A stretch of DNA of 64,000 bases from Coprinellus micaceus (lineage: Eukaryota > Basidiomycota > Agaricomycetes > Agaricales > Psathyrellaceae). This document shows, one piece after another, positions 1 through 11,084 of the stretch (positions within the stretch are counted from its first letter, which is position 1; every line of letters starts with the position of its first letter). The stretch lies in the NCBI GenBank assembly GCA_951394405.1, contig OX596342.1:1922001-1986000 (forward strand), written 5' to 3'. The position numbers and the translations under genes are program-made. The notes under the pieces were generated by a model. It was not told the DNA's origin. It ran no database searches and saw nothing but the letters and a program-made list of their open reading frames with translations.

Positions 1-104
1 ACCTGGCCGTCATTAGCTTAGCTTTCATTATTCCAGCTCCTCTCAAGCCTTTACCTCTCAACTACCACACTCGTTCAACTCTCACTCACCACCAATCTCA
101 CAAG

Positions 105-566
105 ATGTTCGCCCGTGTCGTCGCTCTCGCCACTGCTGCCTCTCTCTTCGTGTTTGCTGCCGCGGCCCCTGGTCCCCGGGCTGCTGCTCAGTGCAACGGC
201 GGTACGATCCAGTGCTGCAACCAAGCGCAGGAAGTCGAGAAGGTGGACAAGAAGACGAGCCTGATCATGCAGCTCATCGGCCTCGACGTGTCTAACCTGA
301 CCGGTATGGTTGGATCCAACTGCTCGCCCTTGAGCGTTTTGGCTATCGGCGGAAACAGCTGGTACGTGTAGCTCACTTGAACGCGATGAAAAGTATGAGC
401 TGACCACGGGTATTAATTCTACAGCACCTCCCAACAGGTCTGCTGCCAGGATAATCATTACAGTAAGAATTTATGTCTCTCAATCTAGTCATACGTTGGC
501 TGATCCACTCTATCTTCAGACGGCCTCATTGCTGTTGGCTGCTCTCCCATCAATGTCGCCCTCTAA
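105..566 (+). CDS. Class I hydrophobin
   Basis: Hydrophobins are small secreted amphipathic proteins that coat aerial hyphae, spores and fruit bodies. The joined product is 113 residues from three exons (105-361, 425-462, 520-566); introns 362-424 and 463-519 have GT..AG ends. A hydrophobic signal peptide covers about residues 1-20. All eight cysteines in the C..CC..C..C..CC..C order are present once spliced: QC, QCC, SNC, SCTS, VCC and GCSP. The fifth cysteine codon is split by intron 1, so it is invisible in the unspliced frame. The spacing between CC and the third cysteine group fits class I. The protein ends in INVAL after the last cysteine, as is usual. The start is the first ATG after a CT-rich leader. 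Confidence 0.95.
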
Positions 567-1046
567 AGGACGCCGTTCAAGAGGCTATTGCGACCACGCT
601 CACTAAGATCGTCCTCTGCCCTACCTACACCCTCACTCCCTTATATCTTACATTTACCTACCATCGAAGGACAGTAATGTCTAATCCAGCAAAGATTTCG
701 AGGCTTCCATCTACGATTTCTCGAAGTACACGCGGTCGGCGAAACGCCAGTCATATAAGCGCCCGCGAAATAGCCGGAGAAAGCCGACATTCGAACTCCG
801 GCATTGCCGGTTGGTTGATTGCGTGCTTGGCAGTGTCCTGTTCTGACCACACCCCACTCAACACCAATTTCGATGTCATACCGTCGTCAGATTGACTGCG
901 TACAGGCTCTTGGCCCCACATTACCAACGTTCTGCGGTACGGAAGGCGGTGGGATCCCGCGAATGATTCAACCCCGTTTCTTTCTGACCATCTCTGGACA
1001 TACATAAGGGCAGGACAATGGTGGGGTGAGTTTCTCTAGTGTCAAG
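567..1046. other. Intergenic: hydrophobin 3' region and P450 promoter
   Basis: About 480 bp between two co-directional genes. No open frame here resembles a protein family. The region must hold the hydrophobin terminator and the promoter of the P450; I see no clear TATA box. Confidence 0.5.
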
Positions 1047-3045
1047 ATGTCATTCTTGCTGTCCCTTTCCACCTTCCGACCAGTTCTTGTCGCTGGTGGA
1101 GGTATAATCGTTGTCGCCCTTGTGCAAGCAGCAGTGAGGAGAAGGAGGCGCAATCCGCGTGGGCTACCTCCGCCACCTGGCCCCAGAGGCCTCCCTATCA
1201 TCGGGAACACGTTTCAGATCCCAGACCCCAACCAACATCCGTGGAAGGTATATGCCTCACTTTGCAAGGAGTATGGTATGCGCTCCCTTGAATCAGCCAC
1301 ATTTCCCCTGTCCTGATTTTCCGCCGCACAGGTGGTATGGTTTACACGACAGCAATGGGCCAAGGAATCCTCGTCTTGACCTCGCTTCCTCGAGCGGTGG
1401 AGCTTCTGGAGAAGCGTTCTGCGGTCTACTCTTCCCGCCCGTCCATCCCCGCCCTCAACTTGTGAGCCTTTGCCAGTCCTCTGCCTCCACCGACGGTAAC
1501 TTGACACAGCGCGATGTATACGGAACAGAATCGAGCTTGAAGATTGGGCGATTGGCACAATGCCGTACGGAAATGTATGGAGGGAATACCGCCGCGCTTT
1601 CCACCAGCAAATGAATCACAACGTCGTTGCACGTTACCACCCCATTATGGTCGAGGAAAGGGACATTTTCCTTCGCAAGCTCAAGGACTCCCCTGCAGAT
1701 TTCCACGAACATATTAGAATGTGCGCCTTCTTTGGTATCTCACGGTAAGCAGATCGTACTCACTTGAGCCTCAATCTAGGTTCTTTGGAAAGGTCATTAT
1801 GAGAACTTCATACGGCATCGACGATATGAATCAGAACGAGTCGTTTATACATGCTGCAGAGTCACTCGTTGACTCATTTGGGGACTCTATAGCTCCAGGG
1901 AAGTATTTGGTGAACATTTTCCCGATACTCAGATATATCCCTCCATGGGTGCCTGGAGCAGGATTCCAAAAGACCTTCAGGAGAGCGGCCGAGCTGGGTA
2001 GGAAAGCCGTGGTATTCCCGTACAGAGAGGCTAAAATCGGGTTGGTTCGTATACCGTTCGTCATCGCCAACGAAAGTGAGCTGTACTCACGGTTTGAAAA
2101 AGATGCAGGGGGAACGGAGCATTCATCCGAGTCTGGCAGCTTCCTTCATTGAAGCATTACCTGATGAAGGCGCCCCCAATCTACAAGAGGAGGAAACACA
2201 AGCTATGCGAGTGTGTGCGTCAGCGTATGTTGGTGAGTCTCTGTGTTCCCCCTCGTCCTTCTACAGGGCTAAAGGCAGGCACAGCGGGAGCAGATACTAC
2301 CGTAGCTTCAGCGACAGCTCTCATCGTCGCCCTCGCATCCCACCCCGAGGCTCAAAAGAAAGCGCGGGCCGAACTGAATAGTGTTGTTGGTCCGGGATGT
2401 CTGCCTCTGGTTACCGACCGACCCTCCCTTCCATACGTACACGCCATCGTGAAGGAGCTCGGCCGCTGGCACACTGTGGCTCCGCTCGGTATCACCCATC
2501 GTACCACCGCGGACGACGAGTACGATGGTTACTTCATTCCCGAGGGTACCTTTGTTATGGCGAACTCTTGGGCTATCATGCACGATCCCGAGACCTTCGA
2601 AGACCCCTTCGAATTTGTCCCCGAGAGGTACTTGAAAGATGGGAAGATCGACGAGTCGGTACCTGACCCCGAGATGGCTGCCTTTGGATTCGGACGTCGG
2701 TAAGCGCCCAGCTATTTGTACAGAGTTGATCCGTCCGACGACTAACGAAATACCGACTTTCCGTAGCATCTGTCCTGGTCGTCATTTCAGTAACGATGGG
2801 CTGTTCTTGCTGACAGCGTCACTCTTGGCGACGTTCGACATTACACCTCCCAAGGATGAAGCTGGAAACCCTGTCACACTGGAGCTCGAGGTGCTCAGTC
2901 AATTGGTTGCGTGAGTGGGGTTGTTCTTGCGTGATGTCAACGAGTTTACGAGAATTGTGGCTGCAACAGGAAGCCGGTCCCTTTCCTGTGCGATTTCTCT
3001 CCACGAGCAGGTAGAGTCCCGGAGGAGATGGACATTGGGTTGTAG
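1047..3045 (+). CDS. Cytochrome P450 monooxygenase (basidiomycete OrdA/CYP64-like)
   Basis: Membrane-anchored haem monooxygenase, probably of the endoplasmic reticulum. Its substrate cannot be read from sequence. An N-terminal hydrophobic anchor (about residues 5-28) is followed by basic residues and a proline hinge (PPPPGPRGLPIIGN). Further on are the I-helix AGADTT, the K-helix ExxR (KELGRW), the PERY motif (FVPERYL) and the haem-binding FGFGRRICPGRHF. The cysteine motif is split by an intron after FGFGRR (starting about 2702). Several introns of about 35-65 bp interrupt the gene; the first is 1276-1331. The last intron (2911-2969) joins LSQLVA to KPVPFLCDFSPRAG, so the TGA at 2912 is intronic and the true stop is TAG at 3043-3045. 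The start is the ATG at 1047. Exact borders of the introns near 1740-1780 and 2040-2104 are the least certain. Confidence 0.93.
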
Positions 3046-3679
3046 TAGGTCGCCGACTCGGAGTAGGGTATCCTCAGCCCAAACGATCCCACCACCATCG
3101 GAGGAAACAGTGTGATTTCATTTGACAGTACCACGTTGGGGCCCTCGAGGCTAACTCTGATTCAATTCTCCAGTGCGAGGACTACTTCAGGCACGCGATG
3201 GCCAATTTTGAGATTGCAAACATTTTGTTGTTCGCGCGTTCGAATTTTCAGGTGATTCGGACTCTGGTCGAGACTAGAATCCCGGGCTTGGTTTATGCTG
3301 GCGTGTCGGCTCAGAGCCATACCATTGGGAATGCAGCCCCTGAACTGGACTTTTATACGTACAAACTGTCGCTGGTATGGCCAGCAGGTATCGGTTCGAA
3401 CTAGGACCGGACCGTCTGTACTACTTATTTTCAGACTTCACTCCTTCCCACTACAGAGCCCTGAAGCCATCTCAACGGATTTGCTGGGCGCTTAACCTCG
3501 ATCTTCCATCGCTTCGCAATGAGTCATCCTTCGGCATTGACCGAGAGTTCTCTTCCACGCTAGTGGCCATCAACCGTGATTTCCTTCCGCCTCCCACAGA
3601 GTTCCTCCTAATCTCGGGAGGTGAGCAATGTCAAGACTATTTGAAGACAGGTATTCGTACGAGCTCTATCATCCAGATT
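3046..3679. other. Intergenic: P450 3' region and F-box promoter
   Basis: About 630 bp. An open frame starts at 3377 and runs into the F-box gene, but paralogues begin only a few residues before the region encoded from 3680, so this part is taken as promoter and leader. It contains one exact copy of GGGCGCTTAA (3486-3495). Confidence 0.5.
3486..3495 (+). repeat. GGGCGCTTAA motif, copy 1
   Basis: Exact 10-mer 185 bp before the F-box start at 3680. The following four bases (CCTC) are shared with the copy at 50220. Function unknown; possibly a transcription-factor site. Confidence 0.6.
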
Positions 3680-5991
3680 ATGGATACGACGTCCTCAAGA
3701 TCTCTCCTCATCCTCAGGCTTCGTCGCTCAACCAAGACCGGCGAACCAGAATTCCACCGGCTCTGGGGGCGCAACGAGCCCCCATCTGAACGTGAACAGG
3801 CCCTGATCGTCTCTGGACTTCACCAGCTGCAATGTGACCTCCGGCAAATCGCTTCCAGCTCCCTTTTGACATCCGCGCAGTCCTTGAAGAGGACGCGGGA
3901 GGTGGAAGCTGCGATTCAACAACACGAAGGGCTTCTCTCTTGCGTCCGCCGCGTGCCTCCCGAAACATGGGAGAGGGTCTTTGAGCTCTTATTAGAAGAT
4001 TTTAGGGAAATCGACGATGCCACAAACCAGTACGACATAATGCTTCAGCGGGTGTGCAGCGTCTGTTCCAACTGGAATGTGGTCGCCAAGGGCATGCACA
4101 GCCTTTGGACATGGCTTCCTGTGTTCGCTTTTGGGGGGTCTCTACCATTCTCTATCAAACTTTCCTCCTACCAGGCCGTCCTGCGCCGTCTAGATTTATA
4201 CTTATCGTCGTCAGGCACTCTCCCCATCTCGTTCAGGTATTGTCACTCACTCCGGGCGACTGAGCTCGACTATCAGTACCTCTCGATCCTCATACTCGAA
4301 AGGCTCGTGAAAGAGTCATCGAGGTGGGTTGAAGTGGAAATCAAGGTTCCGGTGGAACTGATGGGCCGTTTATCTCACATCCGAGATAAGGTCCCCGTCC
4401 TCAGAAGGCTCAACATTACGGTCACCCCACTCATGGCACCACCCAAGGACACGCTCGTCGTCCGCTTGGATGCCTTTGCCTTAGCCGCATCCCTTCGTCA
4501 TGTCACCTTCAACCTTTGCCACAGCAGGAATATCACTGTCCCTGACATCTTGGATATGCTTCCATGGTTCCAAATCGAAACCTACGCCTGCGATTCAAAC
4601 CTCGATGTCGCCTACGAGCCACTCCTACGATTATCCAAGGGCACACTGACCAGTATATCATGTGCAGCCCGCATTTTGAAAGTCGTCACCCCCCAAAGTA
4701 CCCCAATCTTCCTCCCCCGCCTCACCAAACTTCACCTCCGTGTTGGGTATTGGTTTCAACAGAGTGGACCTCATCCTCCCGGAAACACGTTCCTCAACCA
4801 TCTGAGGCAGCTCACACTCCCTGTCCTGGAGGACCTGGAAGTCCGCGAGAGCCGTCTAAATGCCACCAACGACCTCGTTGAAGCCGTTATTGGGCTGATC
4901 CGCCGCTCAGGTTGCTCCTTGAAGCGCCTAGCGCTAGACGAGAAAGTTCCCTTCCCTCTCCACACCGATCCCTCGTTCACTGAACGGGTGGAACTATGGG
5001 CTCAACTCACCCATCTGGATATCCGATCCCCGAGAGGGAAGGATATCCAAACCCTCGACCCTTTCGTTCTCGGTCCAGGCTCATTCACATTCCCCAAGCT
5101 CCAGGTTTTAACATTGCGGAGACATATCATCGAGCCATTCCCCCATCCATCCAACGATGATGCCATAACCGTCGACCCTGAAGCATTCCTTCTCATCCTA
5201 CAGAGCCGGATGCCTGCCGCTTATGCAACCTGTAGACAGACCAAGCAGCAAGCTGGCTTTAAGGCGCCACCAGAAGTCCGCTTCGTCTACACGGTGTGGC
5301 CGTGGTTCGGATGGGCGCCGAAACAAGTGGAGGCGTTCGAGGCGCTGGGACAAGCACCTTTCAGTGACGCTGACATTGAGCCGGCCCTGGTGGAGAGGTG
5401 GGCTAAGGAGCTTGACGAGGCTTTCTGCACCTTGTGCTACCGCACCCCGTGCACCCCCCTCAACCAAGTTCTAGGTCAACGGAGGGTTAACACTCTTCTG
5501 AAGGAAGTAGAGCGGCTGGACTTGGAAGGGCGGTGCTCTCGGATTCTCGTGGTGCGTCCTTTGGATCTACCGGCCAAACCCCTTGGGCTGATCGTTGGGA
5601 TCGTCTATGCTGTAGAGGCGGGGTCTCATCCACGCCCTATACCAAGGCAGCCTCAAGAGAGAGAAACCCGTCCCAGGGGAAGGGCTCTTTCGATTCAGAA
5701 AGCGAGCGAAAGACCTCTGCGAGAAGTGGAAACCTTTTCTCTTGCGGGACCAAAGGGCCTCGCCATACCGTCTGTGCTACGTCAGGAACCACTTAACGAC
5801 ATCCCTGCGAATCAAATATGTGCCTGCGGGCTCGCACCACGGTGAGACTAACTTTTTTCGAACTCCCGCTACCTGTGTTGCTGACTGACTGCTTTCGACT
5901 AGACACGGATGAAGGGGCCTGGAATGAAATTATCGGGGTGGATCCCAATTACCAAGAGGTTCCGCTCCCCGTAGCCATCCCCTGGTATTAG
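3680..5991 (+). CDS. F-box protein, family A (divergent member)
   Basis: Probable substrate-recruiting subunit of an SCF ubiquitin ligase. Three exons (3680-5551, 5616-5841, 5903-5991) give 728 residues. An F-box-like segment (RRVPPETWERVFELLLEDF, about residues 92-110) follows a short coiled N-terminus. A long leucine-rich-like C-terminal region comes next. Splicing at 5552-5615 restores a conserved C-terminal module in another frame (RRGLIHALYQ, FRFRKRAKDLCEKWKPFLLR), and the second intron 5842-5902 leads to the ending TDEGAWNEIIG. The unspliced frame reads on to 5845 but loses this conserved module. The start at 3680 was chosen because paralogues near 43-56 kb begin at the matching point. 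It is the most divergent family A member here and stands apart from the cluster. Target unknown. Confidence 0.82.
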
Positions 5992-6339
5992 TAAACGGGA
6001 GCCCTGGTATCGGCCTCGCGTCAGGCCTCCGTTGCCACACCAGACCGAGCCCCGTCGGCCGCTAAAAAGGACACGCGCCCCATTGCTAGACGCGACCGAA
6101 GCTCGCAAGCTCCAGCCCAAGCCCGTGGCCCCACTTGAAGCTTGACGCTTAGGGGGCTTCATGCATGCTCCTCGATTACACCATGCGTCGTGACTCCAGT
6201 CAAGGACGAAATTGGAAATATTACACTAACAGTACAGGACAGAAAACCCGTGAAACCGTATGTAGAAGGATGAGAGAATAAATGATGATACAAGAGCGGC
6301 AGACGAAGGACAAGGGAACTACAAGATCGCAGACGTTGT
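5992..6339. other. Intergenic between convergent genes
   Basis: About 350 bp between the stops of the F-box gene (+) and the GTPBP1-domain gene (-). It should hold both terminators. No coding signal seen. Confidence 0.5.
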
Positions 6340-7749
6340 TTACAAGATCGCAAAACCACCAAAGTCCAAGAAACCTTCTTCGAGCGACATCTTCCTAACC
6401 ACGAGTGCCTCAACAATGAGCCTCGGCTTCTCGTCTTCTTGGTCGCCATTGGCTCCATTTAAAACCTTCTTCGAACCGCCGTCGATTGTAACCCTCGCCG
6501 TCGCAGAGGCCAGCTGAACGACGGCTGGGTCCACGTCCAAGTGAGACTCTGCTGTGATAGAGGAAGCGAACGTAGGGAAAGAGTGCAGCTTGGAGGTGAC
6601 GGGAGAAGGCAAGCCGAAGACGTCGTCGTCGTCATCCTCAATAACGATGTTGGGCACAAATTCGTCGTTAACAGCGAGGAGCGTTACAGTGGTAATTGCG
6701 CCAACAATTGCGGTCTCTGCGGGGGAGACGGAGGTAGATATAGCGGCTTCCTCCTGCTTCGCCACCTCGTCAAGGACCTTGGTGAGGTCCGTGGTAGTGG
6801 TAGTCGCGGGCACAGGAACCGGGGCGGAGACTTCCACCGACTGGGCAGCCATCGCTACGAGCGCCTTCCTCTTCTCCTCGCGCTTCTTGTCCCTATTCTC
6901 TCTGCGGTTCTGCGCCTTCCTCTGCGGGTCGGACTGCTCCCCGTTAGTCTTCTTGTCATGGAACTTCATCTTCTTATTCCCCCGTTTGCTCTTGCCACCA
7001 ACGAGGAGGTGGGTAGATACGTTGTGGGCGCGCGTTCGCACAGGCCGAGGCTTGAAAACGGACGAGATCTCGAGGTCTACGGCGAACGCAGTGGCGCAGC
7101 CAGTGTCCATCTCGTCCATAGTAAAGACCTCGCTCGAATTCGCAGACCGGTGGAGGATGACCGTATTGGAAAGGTCGTCATCAGATACGTCTCTTGACCC
7201 CTCGGTCGTCTCGGTGTAGTTCGAGCTGGAGTACGCCGAGTCATCCCCTTCTCCGTCTTCTCCATCCACCTTCAGAAGTCTCCTTCGATCCCCGCTTTTC
7301 TTCGCGAACTTCGCCAGCGCCGAGGGGATTTCGACCTCCTTGACCACAATCACACTGGCGCCTATCTCTCCAGCCATCATCTCGAGTGTCTCGAGCGTTT
7401 GCTCAAGCTCTTCCTTGCTAAGCCCGACGAGGTCCCCGCTGTCGGCCACGCCCAATTCGTAATAGGCCTGGCCACCGCCCTCGAGAAGTCGCCATTTGAG
7501 CTGGGTGACCAGCCTAGCGAAGCGCGCCGGGGACGGGTTGAGAAGCTGAAGCTTATATTCGACATTCCCGTCATCGGACTCTGGGACGAGTCGGGGGAGT
7601 GTAATGGCGAGTTCGGATGATAGTGGACTGGGCGTATGCGCTCGTGAACGGAGGCTGGGCGCTGGGGAAGGCGACGCCGAGGCGCTTGCTATGAGCGGAT
7701 CCCAAGGGCTGGGGACGCGAGGGCTTTCAGACTCGGACTCTCCGAACAT
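6340..7749 (-). CDS. Orphan GTPBP1/2 N-terminal-domain protein
   Basis: A 469-residue intronless frame. Residues about 60-145 (EYKLQLLNP, LVTQLKWRLLEGGGQAYYELGVAD, GLSKEELEQTLETLEMMAGEIGA, VVKEVEI) closely resemble the region before the G domain in GTP-binding proteins 1 and 2, translation-factor-like GTPases. No GTPase motifs (GKS/T, DxxG, NKxD) follow. Instead there is a low-complexity acidic and serine-rich stretch, a strongly basic segment (about 275-310, rich in RR, DKKREEKRK) and a C-terminus with an acidic run (EDDDDDVFG). It is therefore a stand-alone domain protein, perhaps an RNA- or ribosome-associated regulator; that is inference. An equally long plus-strand frame over 6541-7219 is a shadow of this gene. 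Confidence 0.8.
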   Translation of the reverse strand: MFGESESESPRVPSPWDPLIASASASPSPAPSLRSRAHTPSPLSSELAITLPRLVPESDDGNVEYKLQLLNPSPARFARLVTQLKWRLLEGGGQAYYELGVADSGDLVGLSKEELEQTLETLEMMAGEIGASVIVVKEVEIPSALAKFAKKSGDRRRLLKVDGEDGEGDDSAYSSSNYTETTEGSRDVSDDDLSNTVILHRSANSSEVFTMDEMDTGCATAFAVDLEISSVFKPRPVRTRAHNVSTHLLVGGKSKRGNKKMKFHDKKTNGEQSDPQRKAQNRRENRDKKREEKRKALVAMAAQSVEVSAPVPVPATTTTTDLTKVLDEVAKQEEAAISTSVSPAETAIVGAITTVTLLAVNDEFVPNIVIEDDDDDVFGLPSPVTSKLHSFPTFASSITAESHLDVDPAVVQLASATARVTIDGGSKKVLNGANGDQEDEKPRLIVEALVVRKMSLEEGFLDFGGFAIL

Positions 7750-8594
7750 ATTTGATATCCAGTTCGTCTCTGGGAGGTCTAGCAGTGCGTTCCGTGATCA
7801 CTTGTAGGTCCGTCGTGCCCGTATGTTCTCGGCTGATGTTGTTCTGTTGTTCTTGAGGTGTAAGAGTGATATTCGAGGATTCATTGTATCGGTTGAAGCG
7901 TTTCGATTGCTCTTCTTCCTTGGTTTAAACAGCCATAGCAAGGGAGAGTTTGTGGCTGAGCGTATGGGAGGAGGAGGCAGGAGAGTTCAGTCAAGAGTCA
8001 GACACGTTGATGGCTGTGATATATCCGGCGATTGTTGGTCCATGTTTGCGGCTGCCCACGTTGGCTGACTCGAAGGTGGCTACAAGATCTTGAGCTGGAG
8101 TCACTTCTAGTAATAAATAACGTATTGAGTACACATTCTACCTGTGCAGTAGCAGGATGAGCGATCTTGCTCCCGGGGTTCTCCCTGCGCAGCTATCCGC
8201 TCAGCCGAGTATTTAGCGCCCAGCCTTTGGGCCCTAGAAGTTGAGCCCACTCAGGATCGACAGCTGGGCGTATATCTCGCGCAAGGTGGAACTGGTGTCC
8301 AATGTAAAATCGCATTTTCTATGCTTGATCCTTTGTCCTAGTACAATGCCCCCGCAATACAATTAGCCAAAATCACTGTCCTCACATTTTGCTGGCCGCC
8401 TGAATAGTAGCACCAGGCCTCGCGATCTCGATCCCCCCGGACCGAACTGGCACCGCGACCAGTGCAGTAGGCTCTGGAGGTATTTGAATAAGCGCCCGAC
8501 TGAGGTCGCTCACCTCCTCTCTCGACCTATACTTACGAGGGGTAACAATAACTAACCCCTTCCACCCGCTGGCACATCCAATCCCCGATCTCAT
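7750..8594. other. Intergenic
   Basis: About 845 bp between the starts of the GTPBP1-domain gene and the end of the permease gene, both on the minus strand. No supported gene. Near 8214 there is a partial match (TTAGCGCCCA) to the GGGCGCTTAA motif in reverse. Confidence 0.5.
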
Positions 8595-10444
8595 TCACCG
8601 CCGATACAACACCGCCATCTCCGCACATACCACACCCAGCCCAACGCCCGTCATCAGGACCAACGGCAGGGTATTCCAAAGCGCAAACGTCCTTTGCTTC
8701 ACAATAATCCCCTTCTGCTCCAAAATCTGCTTCCACAGCAAGCCCGCCAAGCTCGCGCTAAACGTAAGGCTCACCGCGCCGATATTGCTCGCCACCGCCA
8801 GAGCTATCGCCGCAGCCCTCGCGCTGTCCTCCGGCATGTTCGCGGCACGGACGACCTTGGTGAGGAGGATGGTCGCTCCGATGTTCGTGCCGGATATGTT
8901 GCAGAGCACGACGCCGAGGACACCGATGAGCCAGATGGTTGGGTACATGGAGTTGTTCGAGGCGATGACGAGCCACCGCGCGAAGATTTGGATCCACCCT
9001 TGGTGTGCAAGGGCTTCGATGAGGATGAACTGCGAGAAGGCGAAGGGGACAAGGGCGAAAGGAAGCCGTGGGAGCGCGGTGTATAATGTTGGGAAGTGCG
9101 CGGCGAAGGCGTGTTTTTTCGCGTTGTAGATTTTATTAAAACGTTGGAGGACGTTTACGCTTCCTGCCTTGGACTTTAGATCGAGCGCGACGGGCAAGAC
9201 TGGCTCGACATAGGTTTTCGCTGTGTCGGCGGTGTTGTTTCGGGTGTTGACCCGCGTGTCCACTTCGGAGATATCGCGAATTTCAACCTGGGTGTCGACG
9301 CGTTTGTCTGGCTCGACGCGATGAGTGATCTTCTGAGGCGATGGAGAGACCCCACCGCCAGATGGGGAGCGTTGTCGGCGAAGCTCGTGCATGGCCAAGT
9401 CCTCATCCGACCTCTTTCTCTGCGCCTGCCTCAACATCGGAATTTTCTTCTCAAACCGATAGTGGTCCCAACCCAAGTCGTAAATGAACTTGGCGACAGC
9501 GAATGGGAGGCTGATCTTCCAAACTTCGACATGGACAAAACTGACCGCGATTATAACGATTAGGCAGGAGCCAAGGAGGACGCTTCCCACCCATGCGCCT
9601 ACGGGATCGAGGAGGACTGAACGCACATCTAAGTCGCCTGCGACGTTTAGGTGTCGAGGAATGTACTTTTCCTTGCGGAATTGGATCGCAAGTCCGACGA
9701 AGCATGCGGGGATGCAGGCGAGGAAAGGGAGGATGGTGTAGGCGGTGTAGGCGGCATTATTCACTCTGAAACCCTCACAGATCACCACGTTCGTCGGGTT
9801 GCCCACGAAGAGGACCATGCTCGCAGTATTAGCTGCGGCGAATTCGGACATGAGCCACGATATTGGGTTCAGCTAAAATCATCGTTTGGTAAGAAACGGA
9901 TGGGGGACGTCGAGCCAGAAGCGTACGCACCTCTTGCACCTTGGTGTAATAGACCAGAAAAGCTGTCCCAGACAGGATGACAGGGTCGTTGCCCAGGAAC
10001 ACGCTGAGCACCGTCAACATGATGTAGAAATAGAGATAGAGCTTGTATCCATTCGACCCTCCCTTATTGCTGACCCAGAACGCGGCTGCTTGTAGCACGC
10101 CTGTGATGTCGAGCGTGATGGCCATATAGGCCAGCGAGAAGAATAATATGAGAATGTTGTATGGCTTGACACCGTCCGTTCCCCTGTCAGATACCCACAT
10201 CCATTAGCGCCCATACACCATGGCAGGTAACGTACACTATCCCATCTCGGATCTGCCTTGGTCCTAGGCATTGCGAGGCCCAGAGTACGAGTATCGCGAT
10301 GATAGGGGCGGTGGTAAGATTGATGTATATCCGCTTGCGACCAATGAGGGGAAAGTTGAGCGGGAAGGACACAGGATAGATAACGAATATGATGGAGATG
10401 AAAAATATAATCAAGGAGGCGATAGCCCACCCTGAGAGGGCCAT
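8595..10444 (-). CDS. Citrate/arsenite-type anion permease (ion transporter superfamily)
   Basis: Multi-pass membrane transporter of 579 residues from three exons (10444-10236, 10183-9931, 9872-8595). Both splices keep frame: RDGIV joins GTDGVKPYN, and TKVQE joins LNPISWLMSE. About ten or more hydrophobic segments are visible. The motifs LGNDPVILSGTAFLVYYTK and the second half NTASMVLFVGNPTNVVICEGF and SGTNIGATILLTKVVRAA fit the duplicated N-P/G-rich hairpins of the CitMHS/ArsB/NhaD superfamily. A long hydrophilic loop (about residues 330-410) with many charged residues splits the two halves. The substrate cannot be deduced; a carboxylate, arsenite or Na+/H+ role are all possible. It shares a 640 bp upstream region with the divergent CorA-like gene. 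Confidence 0.85.
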
Positions 10445-11084
10445 AGCGGTTGGACGTTATCAGGGAAGAGTTCTGGCCTACTGGCCGTCTGAGATGCGGG
10501 AAAAGGGGAGGACCGAGGGGCCTCGTTGGGCCCACGATTCTCTGGCTCCCAACGCTTTAACGGCCACACCCAAGCAAGGCTTCCGAGCTGGGGTATGGGA
10601 GATTGTCGGATCATCGTGCACTGCCTGGCTTCATATAGCTGAGCTCTGTGAAATAGCAGAACTGAGGAAAGCACGATGCAACATCCTGGACAATAACCAT
10701 GTGAGCGGAGTATACAAATCGGATCGTATTCATTCCACACACGTTCATTTCGAAGTTCATGTTCCACAGCACTCCCTCTGCTAAGGTCCAAGCCCAATTC
10801 TCGTCCGTTCCGGTCGCAGCTCAGGATGGTGGTATGGAAGAAAACCAAATCAGGACCAATTAGCCCCGTTCCCTCGAATGATGGCAGCATGTTCTTGACT
10901 TTTGCGTCCATCATGCCGGACCAAAACATCTCCCTGTCGAAAGAAGGTGGGGGAAAAGCGCCTTTTCCAACGGGGCAACATCCGGCAGAGTTTCCCGAGC
11001 GCCTAAATGGAAAAACAACAGCTTTCTTCTTGGCTGCTATGACCAAAACCTGGCCAAGTCCCCCAAGCTCACCTTAGCCTGTCC
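10445..11084. promoter_or_regulatory. Shared divergent promoter region
   Basis: About 640 bp between the ATG of the permease (-) and the proposed ATG of the CorA-like gene (+). Open frames on both strands here have no family resemblance. If the CorA-like start is 11208 rather than 11085, the region is about 120 bp longer. Confidence 0.45.

Noticed and set aside
1026..1046. Upstream non-ATG start of the P450 frame
   Set aside because: The first codon there is GTG; the ATG at 1047 directly precedes the hydrophobic anchor.
3377..5845. A single unspliced 822-codon frame for the first F-box gene
   Set aside because: The conserved C-terminal module lies in another frame and is restored by GT-AG introns at 5552-5615 and 5842-5902; paralogues also start near 3680.
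6541..7219. Two plus-strand frames of over 200 codons
   Set aside because: They overlap the well-supported minus-strand GTPBP1-domain gene and show no family resemblance; they are shadows.
10411..11046. Minus-strand 211-codon frame upstream of the permease
   Set aside because: No recognisable motif, overlaps the divergent promoter region and the permease start in another frame.
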